NCBI GenBank assembly: GCA_012976225.1
Contig: JAAVVG010000013.1
Coordinates: 248,001-312,000 of the forward strand
Origin: Golubevia sp. BC0850
Lineage: Eukaryota; Basidiomycota; Exobasidiomycetes; Golubeviales; Golubeviaceae
Reading direction: 5' to 3'
DNA: 64,000 bases
In this document: positions 33,102-44,426 of the stretch, in pieces
Numbering within the stretch: position 1 is the stretch's first letter
How the letters are laid out: each line of letters starts with the position of its first letter
Position numbers and translations under genes: made by a program
Notes under the pieces: model-generated
What the model was told of the DNA's origin: nothing
The model's input: the letters and a program-made list of their open reading frames with translations, nothing else
Database searches by the model: none

Positions 33102-33757
33102 TTTATAAGGCTACGGCGTTCATCGGCGTTAGAGCTCACTCACTCATATCGGAGAGAAAACAATACTTTCGGCGCCAGGGAATTGGTCTTTGAGTGTGGA
33201 AATTACAGTCCTCGCATAAGGTGGAACCTGCGATGTAGAGAACTGCTAGAGGAGGGAGTGCGTCGTCGAATCAGTCAAGAAGCTGCGTCTCACCAATGCC
33301 TCCTACACAGCTATTTCAAGAGACCTGAGATTGCTCTGCAGTCATTTTGGTTTCAAGCCACTCTACTTCGAAGATAAGGTGGTAGACAAGGGCGGAATCT
33401 TGAAGGAAAGGGGAGTAAACCACTCTCGCCGAGCAACGCCGTGAGCTCCCATGAGTAATGAGTGCCTACTACCTGACGAAACTCAAACGAAGAAAGGTTC
33501 AAGCCACTTCCAAAAACAAGCTTCTACATCAAAACGCAAACACCCTAGAGAGGGGAAGATGTAAGCAATGTCTCTTCCTGAGGACCATCTTCAATTTCTA
33601 AAACCTTGAAAACAACTACTACAATGAACCCATACATTTAAGAAGGATAAACGATCGAAAGCAAAGCTGATTTAATCATGAAAGACGTGGGAAGAGTAAA
33701 GGGGTTGAGGCATAATTCCATAGAGGGAGAAGTATCGAAGAATCAAAGACGATTGAT
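33102..33757. other. Spacer between the methyltransferase and eL22 genes
   Basis: About 650 bp. It contains the methyltransferase promoter side and the eL22 3' UTR. Open frames are short and overlap the other strand. No RNA gene was recognised. Confidence 0.45.
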
Positions 33758-34509
33758 TTATTCGTCATCGGCCTCAGCGTCATCCATGTTGACGTTGAAG
33801 AATTTGATCTCGAAACCGTTCTTGGAGGTAGCGACTACACGTAACCAGTCACGGAGTTGAGACTTCTTGAGGTACTTCTTGGTGAGGTACTTTAGGTATC
33901 TCTTGGAAAATGGAATGGTGGTGGTGATGTTGATCTTTCCTTCACCTGAGAGGATGGAATTTGATGCAGAGGAGGTAGAGTGGAGCATCAGTCAGAGAGG
34001 AAAAGAGTGGGGAGAGCGGAGAGAAAGAAGGAAAAGAAGGGAGGGTCAGAGGAATTGCAGGAAGAGGGGTGTGTGCCAGGGGCAAGCTGATGTCTCGTTG
34101 ATAGAGCGGAAGCTACAATATGCATCTCTAGTTCCACTTCATGAAATCAATCATTTGCAGACTGCTTGAAGGCAGAAGTATCGTGGGAAGATCGATTCCA
34201 TTGGGTTGCTGACCTCCTCGCACCCACAGCAACCTCTCCTCAGGTAACCAATGTCTCCTTCTCTGCCAACATTCACAATCCCGATCTATCTCGATATCGA
34301 ATTATTTTCTACTGCTGTAATGGTTACTAACCTTCTCTTTGGACCTTTACGACATCTCCCAATTGACCGGCCTTACCCTCGACCTTGATTCTGTCGTGCA
34401 AGAACTTTTCGAAGGAAGCAGCGTCTAAGATTCCGTCGTTAGCTGGAGCAGAGAAGTCAATGAAGTACTTCTGAGCGGAAGCCTTCTTGGTAGCAGCGAC
34501 TGGGGCCAT
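33758..34509 (-). CDS. RPL22: 60S ribosomal protein eL22
   Basis: Exons 34509-34332 and 33945-33758 join after one base of a Gly codon to give 121 aa, the normal fungal length. It starts [20 protein letters not shown], with [20 protein letters not shown] and then [20 protein letters not shown] and [20 protein letters not shown], and ends with the acidic tail MDDAEADDE seen across eL22. The protein sits near the tunnel exit of the large subunit and binds rRNA. The intron is 386 nt, far longer than most here, and carries a nested stem-loop (separate entry). A possible 5' UTR intron lies upstream (GTAAGT near 34647 to TTTTCAG near 34562 on the minus strand). The gene diverges from CBF5. Confidence 0.95.
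34171..34267 (-). other. Nested stem-loop in the eL22 intron
   Basis: Three paired layers fit inside one another: GGCAGA/TCTGCC (34171-34176 with 34262-34267), CATTGG/CCAATG (34199-34204 with 34248-34253) and GGTTGCTG/CAGCAACC (34204-34211 with 34227-34234), with one base shared between the inner two layers. In budding yeasts Rpl22 binds a hairpin in its own intron and blocks splicing. This element could do the same or could be part of an intronic H/ACA RNA, but I could not place H and ACA boxes. Confidence 0.45.
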
Positions 34510-34861
34510 TTTTGTAGTTTTGATGGATTTTTTGTTGGATGGAAGAAAAAGAGAGCCTACTCTGAAAATCGGTCAAGAGGAGAGAGGGCGGACGGGTAAG
34601 AATCGAAGTTGGATGCGATGGGAAAGAGAAAGTGATTAAACTTACGGTTAACAGCAAAGCGATTCAAGTTTTGTTTAGAAGAGGAAAGGGTGGAAGAAGA
34701 GAAAGTTTTCTGGGAGCTTGGCCGCTAGAAATCTTCTTCTTCACTTGGGAATTTTTTCTTCCTCCTCCTCCTCCTCTCTCTCCCTCCATCCCTCCCTTCT
34801 TCTTCTTCTCCTTTCATTGAGAATTCAACCCAACTTGAACCCATCAAAGCAAGTTCAAGTT
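34510..34861. promoter_or_regulatory. Shared divergent promoter of RPL22 and CBF5
   Basis: The two start codons face away from each other with 352 bp between. The region is rich in pyrimidine/purine tracts, including CTCCTCCTCCTCCTCTCTC on the CBF5 side. Both genes serve ribosome building, so joint control is likely. No known factor site was identified with certainty. Confidence 0.5.
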
Positions 34862-36834
34862 ATGGCTTCAACTTCTGCTGATTCAATCTCTGCTAAACAG
34901 GTAGCAGGGGATTTTGTGATTCAACCTTCAAATTCAACTCCTGCTCTAGACACTTCTCAATGGCCTCTCCTTCTCAAAAATTACGTAGGTTTCTTGAATT
35001 CTTGAATTCGAATTTCATTCCCTATCATTCATCCAGCACCTCTTCATCGTACTTACCCTCCCTCCTCACTCTCACTCTCTCTCACTCCCATAGGACAAGT
35101 TACTCATTCGATCCTCTCACTTCACACCTCTACCTTTCGGTGTATCTCCACTCAAACGTGACCTATCAACTTACGTCAAATCAGGTGTCATCAACTTAGA
35201 CAAACCATCAAACCCATCATCTCACGAAGTAGTTGCTTGGATTCGTAGAATCCTTCGAGTAGAGAAGACGGGTCATTCTGGTACTCTAGATCCAAAAGTT
35301 ACAGGTTGTTTAATCGTTTGTATAGATCGAGCAACCAGATTAGTCAAATCTCAACAAGGTGCAGGAAAAGAATACGTAGCAGTCCTACGTCTCCATGACT
35401 CTCTTTCAGACATCAAAAAACTTCCTAGAGTGTTAGAAACTTTAACTGGTGCCTTATTCCAGAGACCTCCTCTTATCTCTGCCGTCAAGAGACAACTCAG
35501 AATTAGAACCATTCATGAGAGTAAATTGTTGGAATTCGATAATGATAGGCATTTAGCTGTCTTTTGGGTTAGTTGTGAAGCTGGAACTTATATTAGAACT
35601 CTTTGTGTTCATATGGGATTGCTATTAGGTGTGGGAGGTCATATGCAGGAATTGAGAAGAGTTAGATCTGGAGCTTTGGGTGAAAATGATGGGATTTGCA
35701 CTATGCACGATGTGTTAGATGCTCAGTGGTTGTACGATAATCAGAGAGATGGTGAGTACTCGAGAAGAGAGAGGGTTGGCTTAAGTTGGGATCTGATGAA
35801 GAGACATGCCAGTGATGCAGAAAGGAAAGAAGGATAGGAAAATGAAGTAAGGAAGGGAAAACAAGGAGAAAAGAAAGATGATAAAACCCAAATCTATCTC
35901 GAGCGACGCTGCTGTAGGAACTACCATCCTGGCGTTTAGCAAAGACACGAGCTATGTCATAGTTACCCTGACTTTTTACTTCTTAAAATAATAGGTCAGA
36001 TAGAGGTGTTAGAGGGGAAGGTTCGTGCGATTGAGTCTTTCAAAACCCAAAACTAACCTTGCTCTCCACCTTCTCTCTTCAGAAACCTACCTTCGTAGAG
36101 TCATCAGGCCTCTAGAATCTCTTCTAGTAGGATACAAGCGTCTAGTGGTCAAGGACTCAGCCGTCAACGCCGTCTGTTACGGAGCCAAGCTGATGTTACC
36201 AGGTCTTCTACGTTACGAGTCTGACATCGAATTAAACGAAGAGGTCATTCTAATCACAACAAAGGGTGAAGCCATCGCTTTAGGAATCGCTCAAATGTCA
36301 ACGACAGATTTAGCCACCTGTGATCATGGAATCGTAGCCAAGGTTAAAAGGTGTATCATGGAGAGAGATACTTATCCTAGAAAGTGGGGTTTAGGACCAA
36401 AGGCTTTGGAGAAAAAGAAGATGGTTAAAGATGGTAAATTAGATGCGTATGGAAGGAACGTCGATGGTAAAACTCCTGAGGGATGGAAGAAAGGTTACGT
36501 CGATTATGGAGTTGCGCTGGAGAATGGTGAAGCTACGAGTGGTGGTCCTTCAAGTTCGACGACGAGTGCTCCTGCTATCGCTGCTGCTGCTACCTCAGCT
36601 GCCGTCACCGCCACTGCTACTGCTACAAGTGAATCAAAGAAAAGGAAAGCAGACGACGATGACGATGATGAAGAAGCTGGAGACAAATCTACAAAGAGAG
36701 AAGGTGAAACGGAAGAGGAGAGGAAACAGAGGAAAAAGGAGAAAAAGGAGAAAAAGAAGTTGAAGGAAGAAGCTGGCGAAGATGGTAAATCTTCGAAGAA
36801 ATCAAAGAAGGAGAAGAAATCTAAAACGGAATGA
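34862..36834 (+). CDS. CBF5: H/ACA snoRNP pseudouridine synthase Cbf5 (dyskerin)
   Basis: Exons 34862-34984, 35094-35751 and 36083-36834 give 510 aa. The dyskerin N-terminus leads into [20 protein letters not shown], then the TruB catalytic loop [11 protein letters not shown] with its catalytic Asp, the [17 protein letters not shown] stretch, and [12 protein letters not shown]. After intron 2 the PUA domain follows ([20 protein letters not shown] to [15 protein letters not shown]). The tail has Ala/Thr-rich, Asp-run and Lys/Glu repeats, as in yeast Cbf5. It makes pseudouridine in rRNA and snRNA guided by H/ACA RNAs with Nop10, Nhp2 and Gar1 in the nucleolus. Intron 2 (331 nt) carries a C/D box snoRNA on the same strand. 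Confidence 0.96.
35868..35981 (+). ncRNA. Intronic C/D box snoRNA, snR63-like, copy 1
   Basis: Inside CBF5 intron 2. Box D is CTGA at 35968-35971. One base before it stands GTCATAGTTAC (35956-35966), an 11-nt perfect complement of the conserved 25S rRNA segment GTAACTATGAC. The fifth base upstream of box D pairs with the second A of TAAC, which by yeast numbering (from memory) is A2256, the snR63 site. A box-C-like ATGATAA lies at 35878-35884 (one mismatch to RTGATGA). Flanking AAAAG and CTTTT can close a terminal stem. Blocks at 35898-35909 and about 35932-35952 match copy 2 at 47.2 kb closely. Confidence 0.8.
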
Positions 36835-37226
36835 TTCCCCTCCACTCTTTCTTTCTCTTTTCCCCTCCCCTTTTCTTTCCTCTTGTTGTATCTTTCTTTT
36901 GCTTTCCCCCCTTTTTTCTGATTGCTGCTCTCCTTTGTCATCCTTAGTTATTTGCACGTTTCGTCTTTATCAATTCTAATTGTCTTGTTCATTTTCATCT
37001 TCTGGCAACTCTTTCCTCGCGAGCTGCTACTTGGTCTCCTCTCTCTCTTCAACTATCCTGACCACCTTCTTTTCTTGCGTCCATCCTACTCCGTTGACGA
37101 TGGAAGTAATCTCAAGAACGAGTGTCCCGTCGAACCGGTTCTAGACCGGCAAGCTATAAAGCGAGCGGGAGTGACGGAAGAGACGATGATTCTTCTCTCT
37201 TCCCAACCCCATCCAACTCTTCAAGA
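36835..37226. other. Spacer between CBF5 and the acyl-CoA ligase
   Basis: About 390 bp, very pyrimidine-rich in its first half (CBF5 3' UTR). The upstream frame from 37122 lacks an ATG until 37227. Promoter of the ligase is inferred here. Confidence 0.45.
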
Positions 37227-39169
37227 ATGATCTACGAATCTCCTTATCCTACTCCTTTCTATCCAGAGCAATCTCTTTATGAGTATCTATTAGGAGACAT
37301 CGACTTCCAAGACTCAACAGTTGTGGTGAAGGAGCTGGAAGGCAAGGGACGACAACTAACGTGAGTTGCTCACGTCGGAACCACCAGCAAAGACGGTCAG
37401 ACTGAACCTGTTCTCTTTCTTTTCTCCCTTTGACTTGCCATCAACGCTCAGGCTTGGCGAGCTGAAACACCAGGCTCAGGCTTTCGGGCTGTCCTTGTTG
37501 GAGAAGCATGACCTCAAAGCTGGGGATGTTGTCATGCTCAATGCTCCTAACTCAGTAGACTGGGCCATAGTATTCATGGCTACTCAGTTCGTTGGACTAA
37601 AGGTAAGTAGAGACTCCTCAGTTTAAAGGAAGCAGCTAGTCTTTCTCTCACACCTATTTCTCTCCTCTCCGTTCGCCCTCCCAGACTGCCCTTGCCAACC
37701 CGGCTTACATAGCGAAAGAGCTTGCTCATGTAGTCTCTCTCACTGAACCCAAGATCATTCTGACTACGGAATCTCAAAGCTCCAACTTCAAAGCCGCTTC
37801 CATTTCCTCAGGCAAACTAGTATTCATAGACACAATCCCGGACTTTTTAACCTCCTCAGCCAAATCTAAGGCCAAGTCTGCTCAATCCTTCAAGCCTTCA
37901 AACCTTCATGAGACAGCCTACATCCCATTCTCTTCCGGAACCACTGGGCTCCCAAAAGGAGTAGAAATCACTCACGCCAATTCAGTCGCAATGTGTCAGA
38001 CCTGCGTCTCTGTCCCTGATACATTCTTCAAAGGTCAGAAACTCCTCAATTTCCTTCCACTTTATCACGCTTATGCTCTATTGTGCTCTCTTCTCGTTCC
38101 TGTTAAGATTAAAGGGACTACTTATCTAATGGCCTTTGACCCTCAAAAGTTCTGCAAGGCGGTCTCTAAACATCGAATCCAAATAGCTCCATTAGTACCT
38201 CCAGTCGTAGTTGGTCTTAGTAAACATCCAGATGCTACTAAAGAAAACTTCAAGAGCTTGAAGTTCATTAATTGTGGGGCTTCTCCTTTAGATGCCGGTA
38301 CTTCAGATGCATTCACGAAGAAGACTGGAGTTGAAGTTAGACAAGGTTTTGGGATGACTGAGACGACCGTTGGAGCGATTGGATTACACGGAAATCAAAA
38401 GCCTGGATCTATCGGGAAACTTTTGCCTGGAGTACAGGCTAGATTGATCGATGTCGATGGTAAAGATTCGAAAAAGGGAGAGAGAGGTGAGCTCTGGATA
38501 AAAGCTAGAAATGTTTGTAAAGGGTACTATAGAAACGAAAAGGCTACTAAGGAGACTATTACAGAGGTGAGTAGAATGAAGGAAAGGGTCTGACTTTGCA
38601 GATTCAAGCAGAAGGTGGTACTTGTTATCTGACTCTCCGCTTCTCTTTGCTTCCAGGACGGATGGCTCAAGACTGGTGATGTTGCTCTTGAAGATGGAGG
38701 ATCCTTCAAGATCATAGATAGAGTCAAGGAGCTTATCAAGTACTCCGGATTTCAAATCGCTCCAGCTGAGTGAGTGTTTGGCCAAGCAGAGAATCAGGTT
38801 TTACTCTTTCCAGCAGCTTCTCGCATTCGATTTTCCAATTCATTTTCTTCTTCTCTACTCCTACACAGATTGGAGGGAATCCTCAATTCTAATCCTAAGG
38901 TAGCCGTCTCCGCTGTCATTGGAATCTATCTTGAGTCTCGAGGTACTGAGGTTCCAAGAGCTTACATCCAGCTAGCTCCTGGTGTGAAGGATTCCAAAGA
39001 CGCTCTCACTAAGGAATTGAGTGATTATCTAGCTGAGAGAGTTTCTCAAGCGAAGAAGTTAAGAGGCGGGGTCAGATTTTTGGACGTTGTTCCGATCAGC
39101 CCGAGTGGCAAGGTTTTGAGAAAGGAAATGAGAGCTTTGGTTGAAAGGGAAAGGGAATCAAAGCTTTGA
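37227..39169 (+). CDS. Peroxisomal 4-coumarate-CoA-ligase-like acyl-CoA ligase
   Basis: Exons 37227-37360, 37452-37602, 37685-38566, 38657-38769 and 38869-39169 join in phase to 526 aa, the normal length for 4CL-like ANL enzymes. The AMP-binding loop is [17 protein letters not shown]. Later come [20 protein letters not shown], the A5-type [54 protein letters not shown] and the lysine motif [13 protein letters not shown]. The protein ends in Ser-Lys-Leu, a canonical PTS1, so import into peroxisomes is predicted. It would activate a fatty or aryl acid to its CoA thioester through an acyl-AMP. Substrate is not clear; a role in beta-oxidation of long or aromatic side chains is inferred from the signal. 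Confidence 0.9.
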
Positions 39170-40447
39170 AAGGGAAGGAATCGGTCAATTTGGGGTTTTC
39201 TTAACCGGAAGGAATTCAAAAATTGAACCGCTTGTTGGAGAGAGACTGAAGGGAGAGTTTCTCCGGTGCCCTTTGAGGTTGTAAAGATTACCCCTTGGGC
39301 TGACAAGAATGGTACGAGCTTCGAAGCTCTGCCTTCGTCTTCTCAAGAGAATGGATGGCGATTCAGCAAAAAATCAGACTTTCGGAAAGATTCAAACTGA
39401 AGGACATGAAATAGGGCACAAGCGAACAGCTGCACTGGATCTTGACCTCGCCAGTGGCTCCTGTGGATGTCTCTCCCGCTTGAGCTTACTGGGATTCGTC
39501 TGGAAAGTCAAGAGAGAATCGAGATTTTTAGACAGAGGAAGGAAGGAAGGACACATGGGGAGAGACAAAAATTCTCAGTAATGCTCTTGTTGTCGACTAA
39601 CCAGAGACATCGACACCGCTGTGTGCCCGCCCATATAGCTGCGATTCGATCGGAATTCAGAAGATCGATCTTTCACTTTTTCTGGTCGACCCACGGATTT
39701 AGTCGGCCCTGTCGTGTTCATCCCTTGCTCGTTCGAGAGAGAAAGTCGAGAGTCGATGCAAACAAGGTTCATCTTCCCGATGCGTCACAACGGTCTCTAC
39801 TCTTTCCCCTTCTCATTGAGGGTGGGAAAGCGGACTGAGAGGTCGAGCAAGGTCAGACAAGGAAGGATACCGCCTTTTCCGAACCGAAATTTGGGCACTA
39901 GAAGATATCTAGATGGTAGAACAGAAGACCAGGGAGAAAATGGGATCAAAAGAGGAGCAGTCAGCAGGCAATCCCGCATCAATCTTCCATACATCTTCGA
40001 ACCTCGATCAGATTTCACCTTGTAAGATGTGAGGACAGAGATGAAAAGGGTCGATGATACCAACCAAAACATTGTCGAGCAAGTCACAGAGAAGAACCGA
40101 TCTTGCTGAAATTTACAAGTGAGGTGAAGGGGAAATGAAAAGAAGTCGTCGTCGACAGCTCTTCCAACGACATCAATTATATCGTCGATCGCCTGAACGT
40201 TCTCAAATTCTTAACCTTTTGAAATGAAAGGACGGGCAGTCCCTTTCTTCGTCTTTGAAAACGCAAGCATTATCGAGAGAATCGCTGAAAGAAAGAGAGA
40301 AGTCTCAACTGTTGGACTTGAGCTTGGAAGGGAAATTAAAGAGACAGAAATTGAAATTCACAACCTCCGATGAGGTAGAGTACAATTGAATTTACAAAGA
40401 AAAGGACTTGAATCCTTGCAGGGAAAGAGAATGACTTGCCTCTCTCT
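39170..40447. other. Convergent 3' spacer between the ligase and SPB1
   Basis: About 1.3 kb bounded by two stop codons. Small frames on both strands (for example 39467-39838 and 39714-40025) have no recognisable motif and overlap each other. No RNA gene was placed. It is long for two 3' UTRs, so a lowly coding or noncoding transcript is possible. Confidence 0.4.
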
Positions 40448-43400
40448 TTAATAACCATTGGCGGCTTTCTTTTTGGATCCAGTAGAGGAACTCTTCTTCT
40501 TTCCATTCTTCTTATCAGTACGTTCTTTGGGAGATTCAGAATCGAGAAGGGAGAAGCACTGTCAGTAGACGATGAGCAAAATCTCAACGAACAAAACTTC
40601 GAACTCACTATTAGCTCTGATTTCCTTCTTCATCCTCCTGTCAACCATTCTATACCTTCCCTTAGCACCTTTAGGTCTTCCTTTGATACCTCTATTAGGA
40701 CCTCTAGCAACGACCAACGTTTTCTCATTCTTCTTACTTGGCTTGTTTCCAGCAGCTTTGAGTAGAACTTTGTTGATGTTTGAACTTTTCTCTCTCTCAC
40801 TAACATCTTCAGCTTCATTCATAGTATCAGCTTTCTTCATAGCTTTCTCCAATCTTCTAACGGTTCTCATCTTCTTTCTAGCTTTCGCCTCTGCAATCTT
40901 CTTAATCGGTCGAGCATCTAAAGCTTTGACTCTGGCTCTTAAGGCTTGAACTGCTTCCTTCGTAATTGGAGTGTTAGCCTTCCAATGCTTTTGTTCGTCA
41001 TCTAAGAACCAAGATGGTAAATCTGACTTGTCGACAAAATTCTGTTTTGAGAAACCTGAATCTATGAGAGAAGATTTCGTCGCTTCTCGGTTTACCAGTT
41101 GTTGAGCTAAGGTGATAGCTTCTGCCGTCGTTAGACCGTTATCTAGAGAGAGATAGAGAGAGAGAGAGGGAGGGAAAAATTGAAAAAAAGGAGACCCCAG
41201 TAAGCAATCTTGCTCACGACGACCCGTTCTTCTTTGTCCAATGTCCTTGAATCTTTGCCTGTACTCACCAGCGATATCTCTGTTCTTAGCCTCCTCAGTA
41301 TCCAGATCATCGTAATCCCATTCCGGTAGTTCATCATCATCAGCAAACTCCAAACCTTCAGGAGGAACGATTTCGAAGCTGTCATCATCACTGACTTCCT
41401 CTTCTCCTAGTTCTTCATCACTTTCGACCTCTTCTTCCCCACTTTCGCTTTCATCCTCACTTTCTTCCTCCTCCTCTTCTTCCTCATCATCAACTGCTTC
41501 GAGGGCCTTCCCAATTCCTTTGAATAAAGGATTGTCAAACCAGATCAAAGCATCTCTGCTAGCTCTAATTTCCTTGTCTTTCTCATTTTCTAAATCCACT
41601 ACTAGACCTTTCCTATTAACTTTCTGTTTCTTTCCATCATTTTCACTCTGTCTTTGAAGTTCTTCTTCTCTATCTTTCCTCTTTCTGTTCAATCTAGCTT
41701 TATTCTCCAACCTAATCAATCTGTCTTCCTCCTCTTCTTTCTCATCTTCTTCATCATCAGTGTCGAGAGTTTCTTCACCTTCTTTCATCTTCATAACTTC
41801 GTCATAACCTCTTGCAGCTATTTCACCATGATCTTCTTCACTTTCGTTTCCATCTTCTCCGTCTTCCCCTTCTCCCGCTTCTCCATCTTCATCATCATCC
41901 CCACCTCTTTTCTTCTCCTTGATACCACCCCATTCTTCCCATTTGGAACTCTTATCAGCTAACTTGGCAGCTCTGACTCTAAACTTAGCGTCTCGTTCTG
42001 AGACTCGACTTCGATAATCATCATACAGATCGTCCATACTTTTTTCCAATTTCCTGACTTTCTTAGCTTCTTCATCTTCCTCTTCGTCGTCATCCTCTTC
42101 CTCTTCAGATTCCACTTCGAAATCGATATCTGGATTGTCTTGAGCTAATTGGAATTGCTTCTCTAATTTCTGTTGATCTTCTTCCAATAATCCATCATCG
42201 TCTTCATCTTCATTGGACTCAGATTTCTCTTTGAGAGCCAAAGCATCTCTTCTCTTCTTCAAAGAGAACATGTCTTTGACATCACCACTAGCTTCTCTAG
42301 TCTCATCCATCATATCCATTCCAATGTCTAAAGGAGTTCCCATTTTAAGCTGTAACTTCATAACTAATTTCTGTTTCAATTCGTTCCTCTTTCTCCTTTC
42401 CTTTCTTTTCTTCTTAGATTCAAGATCTCCTAGTCTCTCGATTTCTTCATCTAATTCTCTAGCTTCATCATCCGAGTTTAGAGGCTCATCTTGAGTGACT
42501 TCGACATTTTCTCCTCCTTCAGTGTTAGAATTCAAAGCACCTTCACCTTTGACTTTAGGAACTACTTCCAATCCAGCTTCTTCTCTCAATAATTTCCTCC
42601 ATTTCAACAAGTTTCTGAAATCCTTCTTTCCCAGAACTTTCAAATCCTTGCAGTTCTCTTTGATATCATCACTAGTGATCTCTAACTTCCTTATCCTCTT
42701 GCCCTCCTTTCCATCAAAGTTGATCGTGTTATAAGTTCCAAGGACTGAAATGGCATCATGAGATTTAAAGAATTCCTCAACATTGATCGTTTTGAACATG
42801 ATGTAATCTCCATCTTCATAACCATCTCTGTGACGACGAGTCTTTTGAGGTTCGAAAACGTTGGCTGAAGCTTTGGAATTTGAAGGAACGTTCGGCTTGT
42901 TGACTGGAACCATTTCTCCTGTCAAAGGATCTAAGACAAGTTCTGGACCTGAGATTGAAGAAGAAGGATCTAAATCTTTGAAGACGTGTCGAGGATCTAA
43001 GAACTTGGGATCGATTCGAGAAGGTGCTTTGAAATCTTGACAAACTACGAAGATTTCGGCTGAGACGTTACTGAAAGATAGCACGAAAGAAAGCGAGTTG
43101 AAGAGGACAGAGGGGACAAGAAGTCAGTCGTAAGAAATGCAACAGTCAAAATGAAGTCGAACGTCTCTCTCTCTCTCTCTCCTTTCTTCTCGACCCCGAC
43201 CTCCATCTCTAGTTAAACATCAGTGATAGTAATGAATGCAAGCATCCAATTTAGGTAGCGAGTAATTGTCGGCATCGAACTTCGAAACTTCCTTCAACGC
43301 AGGGCGTAAAGAAAGTCTCTCGATTCCTACAGCCAAATGCCTCGGAGCATCATTTGTTTTTTTTTCTCCTTCCTCCCTTTTCCTCTTCCCAGATCTCTTT

Positions 43401-44426
43401 CGATCTTCGAATCTTCCCTACATCAGCTCTTTCTTTGTCCTGCTCTTTCTCCGCCCCTCCCTGTAAAGAAACCTTGGGACTCACCGACTCGAAGGAGGCT
43501 TAGTAGCTTCCACCTTTCCAAAAAGTTGATTAAAGACCCAGATCAAAGAGTTGTAATCTTTGGATCTGAAAACCTTTGTCACGAAAACTCCACCTTTGGC
43601 CAAAAACTCGACAGCAAGCTTGAGAGACTGAAGGACCAGTTCATTTTGAGTGTAAGCATCTTGAACCCAGGCTGTTCCTACGTTTGGAGCTCCATCGTGG
43701 AGTACTCTGAGGTATGAGATATCAAATTGGATAGAAAGATTAGTGAATGGAGGCGAGAAGAAGAAGCGATTCTGAAAACTCTCGAAGGTCTTCTTCTCGA
43801 AGACATTCCTTCCAGAGCCAAGTACCCAATCCGAACTCTGTCTGCTACTCACACGTCAGCTCTCCAGTCCCTCAACTCATCCCTCAACCTTTCTCTACAC
43901 TTGTAACTGTTAATGTCTTCTGCAAAAGTGACACAGTGAGGGATAGGTCTGATAGGGACCAAATCGACTCCGACGATTAAACTACCTTGAGGCATATTCC
44001 TACTTGCTACTTGTAACCAACCACCTGGAGCTGCACATAAATCGATACAACATTTTGATGATTCTAAGAAATTGAATTTCTTGTTGAGTTGAACTAATTT
44101 GAAAGCGGATCTGGCCCTGTAACCTTGTTCTCTGGAAGAAATTGAAAGGAAGAGGGAAAGCAAGGTAGGTGAGTGACTGGAATCGCAGAAGATGTGAGGA
44201 GGATCGAGCTGACTCACTTTGCTAACCAGTAGAATTTATCAAGCCGACTGAAAGAGAAGATAGAAGGGAAGAGGGGGAAGAGAGAGAGAGAGAGAAGGGT
44301 TAGGGATCGAATTGGATGGGACTACCAACTGGACTTGACTCTATATTCAATCCTTCCCCATTGGACTTGAATTGAAAGTGAGATTCCTTACCCCTTTGCT
44401 GATTTCTTCTCTTGCTTTTTACCCAT
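40448..44426 (-). CDS. SPB1: Nucleolar 25S rRNA 2'-O-methyltransferase Spb1
   Basis: Seven exons on the minus strand (44426-44392, 44247-44218, 44131-43853, 43706-43485, 43070-41269, 41142-40609, 40524-40448) join in phase to 992 aa. It starts [12 protein letters not shown] and [20 protein letters not shown], then the FtsJ core: [48 protein letters not shown] and [20 protein letters not shown] with [11 protein letters not shown]. The middle region holds [18 protein letters not shown]. Long acidic and Lys runs lead to the Spb1 C-terminal domain ([20 protein letters not shown]). Spb1 methylates a guanosine in the 25S A-loop during 60S assembly. The last exon is inferred: donor at 40608 to acceptor at 40525 gives [18 protein letters not shown] and a stop. 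Intron 4 carries a snoRNA. Confidence 0.95.
43215..43359 (-). ncRNA. Intronic C/D box snoRNA, snR13/U15-like
   Basis: In SPB1 intron 4, same strand. AAACA (43359-43355) and TGTTT (43219-43215) close a perfect terminal stem. Box C is ATGATGC (43353-43347, last base differs from consensus) and box D is CTGA (43223-43220). Just after box C, GAGGCATTTGG runs up to a D'-like CTGT (43332-43329) and is complementary to the 25S segment CCAAATGCCTC. The fifth base from D' pairs with the third A of CCAAA, A2281 by yeast numbering from memory, the snR13 site (U15 in animals). The length of about 145 nt matches U15. Confidence 0.8.

Noticed and set aside
33946-34331. H/ACA or C/D snoRNA in the eL22 intron
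   Set aside because: A strong stem-loop is present, but no convincing H box with ACA, nor box C with a guide and box D, could be placed.
40054-40109. ATGATAC and CTGA in the spacer after the acyl-CoA ligase
   Set aside because: Boxes are too close for a guide, flanks do not pair, and no rRNA match is recognised.
44297-44305. GGGTTAGGG, telomere-like
   Set aside because: One copy only, within an SPB1 intron; no array.
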